Origin: Rhabditoides inermis
Lineage: Eukaryota; Nematoda; Chromadorea; Rhabditida; Rhabditidae
Assembly: GCA_963966185.1 (NCBI GenBank)
Contig: CAWZYM010000229.1
Span: 553,501-617,500, forward strand
Reading direction: 5' to 3'
DNA length: 64,000 nt
In this document: piece by piece, positions 58,823 to 64,000 of the stretch
Layout of the letters: each line of letters begins with the position of its first letter
Numbering within the stretch: position 1 is the stretch's first letter
The notes under the pieces: generated by a model
Seen by the model: only the letters and a program-made list of their open reading frames with translations
Told to the model about the DNA's origin: nothing
The model's database searches: none
Program-made: the position numbers and the translations under genes

Positions 58823-61800
58823 ATGAGCACGTTCAGCGGTCGTCTGAAGGAGGCGCCGTGGCTGGCGATCGACCGATTCGAGCAGGCCAACGAGACGGCC
58901 AGCGGGTTCCTGCTCAGCCATCTACACACTGGTCAGTGGGAGGGAGAGGGGTGAGAGGGATGGTGTGTTTGTTGCAGACCACATGTCGGGCCTGGACTCT
59001 GCTTCGATGGCCCGTCGCCTGTCCGCCTCGCCCCTCCACTGCCACTCCATCACCAAGCAGCTCCTACTCGACAGGTTCCCTCACTGGGAGGAGGTGCGTT
59101 CAGGTATCACCCAATCAGGCACCTGGATGGGTTGCTATTTGCCAGTCGGAAAATTGAGTATTGCTAGATGGCTAAGTAAGAGATTCGTATTGGTTGTCCA
59201 ATGTGTGTCCCTCTTGCAGTGTTGGGTGGTGGGTCACGAGGCGCACTGTCCGTTTGTGCTGGAGTCTCCGAGGGGCGAGTCTGCCACAGTCACCCTCCTC
59301 CCCGCAAGGCACTGCCTCGGAAGTGTTATGTGAGCCTTTTTCATCCATTTGCAAAAAAAACATTATCTCATGCAAATTTACTGCGCCTTCCAACACGTTA
59401 TTTTTTTCTGGGTACTCTATTATTTATCACTGCTGGTGCTGATATATACCAATATTATTACAAGAAAATGTTTGACTCACTTCTTTCGAATAAGAAACGA
59501 AGCGATAAACAGTGATGTATTTACAATGATTATTATACATTAAAATTATTTAAATGTAGTTGTTGTGCAAAGATCGTGATTGGGATATGCTGTTGTGAGG
59601 GCAAGTTGAGCACCGGATCACTGAGAGACACTCTCTTCGAATAGCCCGCTGGCGCCATTGGATTATGACGATGTTGCCAAGGGGCTGAAAATAGTATTTT
59701 ATAAAGAAATGTGATATGTAGGTGATATAATATTTTCTACTGCGTGCGTGCCTATTGCTGTCAAGGACGTGCAAAACGTTTGTTTATACATGCACGTATG
59801 AGAAGAGGGAAGCTTGGAGAAATGAAACTTTCTCACCTTAGCAAGAATCATGAGATGTAATACGATGGAATAGTCGTCGTGAAAGTTGAGCAGTTTCATA
59901 AGCAATGCCAGATCAGGCAGGAATGAGAGAATAATAGAGTTTATCATGAGGCACTCTGAACATGGATTGAATTACACGACATTGAACAGTGGAAAACGTA
60001 CGTAGTGTTTTATTGACGGTTGATATGTTCTTGGAATGAATGTTCCACGAGTGTTTTCTCTTTAATGACTAGGAGGTTGAAATATTTTTGTAATCAACTC
60101 AATCAACTCACAAAGTAGACGAATAAGCTAATGTATCCATAGATGGCACAGCTGACGACTACACTTGTCATTCTCATGTAACGAATGACAGGAAACGAAC
60201 GGAGCACCTCAATGAACGGAATGAATTGTGCACTAAAGAAACGTTCTTCAAGGTGTCTTTATTTTTACTGTAGTAGTGGCTACTTAATGTGACGGTCGGC
60301 TCACCTCTGCATTGGAGCACTGCGCGGATACAAACACGTTTTCGACACTCAGTATTTCAATGTGGGTGTAGAATAAGTAGAAGATAGCAAGCAGCAAAGG
60401 ACCTAGTACAAGTATGACAAGTGCAATGTGGTTTCATTTACCTCCTAAAAGTACAAGTGTCACTTTCATGGATGATGTGCGGTAGAATGTCGGGGTGAAG
60501 ACTGCTAGGGCCTGTTTGTGTTCAGTTGGAAATTGAATTCTAGAAAGCACATGCCTTGTCAGCTGCGTTAGAAAGAGACGATAGGCCGATGATTGGAGCC
60601 GCGACAATCATGAATTGATTCGTGAACGAGTAGAAACAAGAGTACAGCGGCGCTTGCACTCAAATAATGTGTTGTATTATAATGTGAAGTTGTAAAAAAA
60701 TAGCCTCACATTTAGAACTTTCTAATGCGAATCGTTGAAGACCAGTGAGAAATATTCCAAATGCATACATTCCATCGAAAAATGTGATTCCGGCGATAAG
60801 AACCAGATGCTAAAAGAATATATTTGCAATGAATATATTGAATATTGTGATCACTTTTCTATGTCGCACATTGTAGAGTCGAGATATGGCGAATAGTGTG
60901 AGTACAACGGAAAAGGAGATAGAAAATCCTCAACAATGGATAATTAAAAATATATATTCGATAATATTAATATTTCAATGAAAACACATACCTCCAATAA
61001 TGTACGACATTGTGCGGAAGTTGGCAATCATTGCGAATAAAGTTTATATAGTATTTCAATTAAAACAGTGAGTATAGGGATTGAAGTGGCTGTATAAAAT
61101 AATGGAGCGTCCTGTGGGACACCTCTGCGCTCTCGAAGCGATAATGAATGCGTGAGAGAGGGGCTGAAAGAGAACGTTGGTGATCTCATGAGATTCGCCC
61201 TTGCGGAGGCGACTCGAGGGTTCTCTGCTCTGGTGCACGAGCACGGGACACAATGAGAATATTCAGAGGTCGGAAATAGAAGGGTGGAGTGGAAAATAGA
61301 TTAATATCAAATGAATGGCAAATAACCATTATATATGTGGTTGGTAAAGAGTGCAACATGCAAAAAGCAAATACATGAAAAGCTAACGTTTTTTTTCTTG
61401 GTCTACATCTACCATAATACAAGCGGAAGTAGCTTTAAAAGCTGTGAATAAGCTGTTTGATTATTTTATAAATGTCAATTAGAGTATCTTAGAATTGTGC
61501 TATTCAATCAACAATGAGGTTTCCATATACATAGAAATCTGGGCTCGGCGCACGTCGGTTGTTCATGTCAGTACATAGAGCATTCGTCACTCTATCTGAA
61601 GGTGACTGGTTCGAAATCAACCATTTTTTCGAAATTGACCCATTCCAAATGATATGGCAAACCGATTCATGGAAGCCAACAGGCGTCATGCCCCATCTAC
61701 GGTCACAAGAACGAAATTAATGTAAGAAAAAAAGGTAGATTCTTTTAGAAAAAGAAAAATAGGACAAGGAATCTTGCCCATGCTGGCATATACTATACTA

Positions 61801-63766
61801 TCTCAACAGCACTGTTCACTGTTTCAATGTTTGTCATCTGCTGAGTCGGCAATTTTGGAGCATTTACGACTCACATAATTATGGGTCTTTAGCGACAACG
61901 ATGCTCGTAATTAAGATGTTTTCAACATTTCATACGTAAGGTGTCATTAAATTGTCAGAAGAACGTAGTTGAAAACATAAGAACACATTTTTATAACTGT
62001 CGAAGCTCAAGTATTTAGTATATAACATACATTTAGGTTTCTTTTTGAGCTGTCATTTGGAGAGAGAGTGCTGTACACTGGAGATTTCCGGATGTCCCCA
62101 GAAGACTGGAAGGATATGAAGGAACTAGCGAGGTGAGAGAAATATAGGGGGGAGGAGATGTTGAAAGTGATAGTAGTGGAGAGAACGTGTGAAAGCTTAT
62201 TAATCGGAGCCAGTTGTATACATATGGAAATGGCTTGTGGGAGGGATGTTTGTTATATGGATAGCAGAGTCAATTTATGTTATTTGTTACCAGATTTTGT
62301 TTGTTATCAGATTTGAAGATTGAACATGCATACATTCATACATATTGAATTACTTGGTTTTGGTTAATAAATGTTGGCTGCATAGCATAGAAACAATGCG
62401 GAAATTAAATATTTGCATTTATTAATATATTAATAAGAAAAAGCCATGCGCATGGATATGAATACATGTTTGATTCATTGAAGGCATCAATATCATTTCG
62501 TTCACAGAAAACAATAGTACATTTTCCGTTCGTTCAAAGACATTCTTGATAGAAGAGAGAAGACAGCGAACGTCTTTCAATGTTTTCTTAGCCGGCAGCG
62601 AATTGTGGAATATAATAGTGCGAAAAAGGTAGGTGTGTCTTGAATTTCAACGACGAGTGTCATGAGAACGTCGGCCAGAGAAGGCCAAAGCAGAGAGAAG
62701 GGTTTCGAATTTCGCGACCTCTGGTTGCGTGCGTATATCCGTATGAGAAATACGTATTTCTAGTTTGTTCACACGTGTGATTCGCAATCAATTTCATGTT
62801 CATCAGTATTAAAATAACGTTATAGGTCACAAAATCATGAAACAGCGCAAAATTCTATTTGTTTCACAATAATTTCAGCCGTCCGCATCCGAGGGTCGAT
62901 GCTCTCTATTTCGATAGCACCTTCTGCTATCGAGATGTATGGATGCCTAGCAGGTGCGGGAGGGGAGAGAGAGGGGAGAGAGAAGGTTGGATGTCGATCA
63001 TTTCCGGGAGGAGTCTCGCGGGGAGCTGGTCCGTGTGTGTGCTGACTGGTTGGCGGGAGGAGACGACAGACGAGTGCTCCTTTACAGCTATGGTCAGTGT
63101 GTCAACAACATTAATTGATTGGTGTATGAATTATTGAGGACATAATGTGGGATTAGCCACTCACAGCGAGTTTGAGATGGGTAGTGTGTGTTGTTTGTTG
63201 CAGCGCACTTTGGCCACGAGTTCCTTCTGTGTGCAGTGAAGGACGCTATAGGACAGCCCTGTCATGTCGCAGCCGATAAGGCCAGCCTGTATCGGTGAGA
63301 GGATTACAGTTTATTGAACAGTTGTTACTTACACCATGTAACTTTTGAGCGTTATTTTTATAGTTACGTTATATTTTAAATGTCAGCCGTCTCGGCACCC
63401 GACTCGCATCTTGTGTGACAGAGGATGCATCGACTCGCATCCACGCGTGCGTATACTGGAGAGGGGAGAAGGAGGAGGAGGAGGGAGGAGGAGGAGGGGA
63501 GAAGCCGGCAAAGAGGAGGAGGGGAGAGGTGGTGAGTGGAGAGGGAGGAGAGAGGGAGAGGGAGAGGGAGAGGGAGAGAGAGAGAGAGATTTCCAGCCGT
63601 CGTCGTGTTCCTCGTGCGACCCGTCGCATCCGAATGTGCTGGTGGTGAAGACGTCCATGTGGTTGTTCGCCATGAATGACGACGACAGGTGAAGAGTGGG
63701 GAGAGAGAGGGAGAGAGAGAGAGAGGGAGAGAGAGAGAGGGAGGGAAAGACATAGGGAGAAAGAGG

Positions 63767-63798
<32 letters not shown>

Positions 63799-63917
63799 AA
63801 TAGGAAGGAGAGGGTGAGGGAAGGTTCTCTTGCAGGGTGTCTCTTCCGGGCGCCCGGATGCACCGTATTGCGTACTCGTGTCACTCCTCTCTCTGTGAAA
63901 CAAGGGCTGCCTTCAGG
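58823..63917 (+). CDS. Artemis/SNM1-type metallo-beta-lactamase nuclease (3' end beyond window)
   Basis: Ten exons seen: 58823-58931, 58978-59093, 59220-59329, 62037-62132, 62879-62953, 62986-63092, 63204-63294, 63387-63531, 63597-63688, 63836-63917, then a donor (gtgggt) leading out of the window. About 341 residues are visible. The start MSTFSGRLKEAPWLAIDRF resembles DCLRE1C. The metal motif HLHTDH is residues 33-38, then LLPARHCLGSVM and YTGDFR. The beta-CASP part has LYFDSTFC, MPSR, LLYSYAHFGHEFLL and KTSMWLF before the CHSS-containing block. These enzymes trim DNA hairpins and overhangs in end joining or crosslink repair. Exon 8 adds an acidic-basic insert (EKEEEEGGGGGEKPAKRRR). A receptor gene lies reversed in intron 3. 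An acceptor (ccttcag, 58797-58803) precedes the ATG. Confidence 0.9.
59550..61031 (-). CDS. 7TM receptor-like gene, trio member 3 (nested in the nuclease intron)
   Basis: Exons, read downward: 61031-60992, 60928-60855, 60809-60710, 60658-60555, 60511-60442, 60402-60305 (or to 60294), 60232-60112, 60029-60002, 59955-59837, 59684-59550 (TAA). The most complete of the trio: MIANFRTMSYIIGG start, FFDGMYAFGIFLTGL, CFYSFTNQFMIVAAPIIG, NAADKALAVFTPTFYR, and the C-terminal PLGNIVIIQWRQRAIRR. The NAADK...P..Y motif occupies the place of DRY. The intron after 60555 has a GC donor (AAG|GCATGT). One junction is out of phase by a base if the good gtgagc donor is used, but in phase with a weaker gtcaca donor at 60293. 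Probably a sensory-neuron chemoreceptor of a worm-specific family I cannot name. Confidence 0.72.
61541..61740 (+). repeat. Degenerate tRNA-derived SINE, family A, copy 3
   Basis: It retains AGAGCATTCGTC, GACTGGTTCGA, GACCCATTCCAAATGATATGGC, GGAAGCCAACAGGCGTCA and CCATCTACGG, in the same order as the other two copies but with many changes. It lies inside intron 3 of the nuclease gene. Confidence 0.7.
63534..63590 (+). repeat. (GA)n/(GGGAGA)n purine tract
   Basis: Fills most of the intron between nuclease exons 8 and 9; a longer GA-rich run at 63698-63815 fills the next intron. Confidence 0.85.
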
Positions 63918-64000
63918 GTGGGTTGATTTCAAATGTTTTGTTGAATTTATATATATATGAGGGCGAGTTCAATTTAGTTCTCATTAGTTGTATTTGGGAA

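Overview
This window is nuclear DNA from a nematode. Genes are split into many short exons (often 50-150 nt) with GT(GC)-AG introns. The gene content is worm-like: serpentine chemoreceptor families, a 284-residue tropomyosin, a co-Smad, Rap1, F-box paralogs. Several first exons begin right after a splice-acceptor-like AG, as expected for spliced-leader addition. Long CT/GA tracts sit in many introns. The dense small exons fit a free-living rhabditid or diplogastrid (Pristionchus-like) worm, but the species cannot be fixed from the sequence alone. There are no bacterial-type genes, operators or CRISPR arrays. Gene models below were joined by hand from splice sites and reading phase; exon limits are given in each entry.

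Layout. 0.2-2.4 kb: a chemoreceptor-type 7TM gene (+), followed by a 5'-truncated LINE. 5.4-6.6 kb: ribonuclease kappa (-). 7.5-9.6 kb: an unrecognised Tyr/Arg-rich protein (-), divergent over about 2 kb from tropomyosin (+, 11.7-13.8 kb). 14.4-16 kb: Rap1 (-). 16-21 kb: gene-poor. 21.2-22.1 kb: HIG1-domain mitochondrial protein (-). 22.3-25.8 kb: a foldback element and a Penelope-like retroelement. 26.4-31.9 kb: two convergent F-box paralogs. 32.9-39.1 kb: two secreted-protein genes 74 bp apart on the + strand, possibly an operon. 39.6-39.8 kb: a 43-residue Lys-rich protein (-). 40-51.7 kb: a co-Smad gene (+) with mobile-element-rich introns. 52.3-61 kb: three related 7TM receptor genes (-) in different states of decay, with a LINE, a SINE and a MITE among them. 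58.8 kb to the end: an Artemis/SNM1-type nuclease (+), whose third intron holds the third receptor gene on the opposite strand; it runs off the window.

Main points of interest. (1) A 2.9 kb terminal-inverted-repeat element in the co-Smad intron carries a broken, intron-containing piece of a CHD7-class helicase gene and is itself hit by a smaller TIR element. (2) Two tRNA-derived SINE families are present, one as a head-to-head pair. (3) The foldback element has ends built of 8-bp repeats. (4) The F-box pair shares a roughly 300-residue C-terminal module I cannot name. (5) At least three GC-AG introns and one apparent 32-nt intron occur. Most genes are unrelated housekeeping, signalling or sensory genes, so the window reads as ordinary worm chromosome with active transposon turnover rather than one functional cluster.
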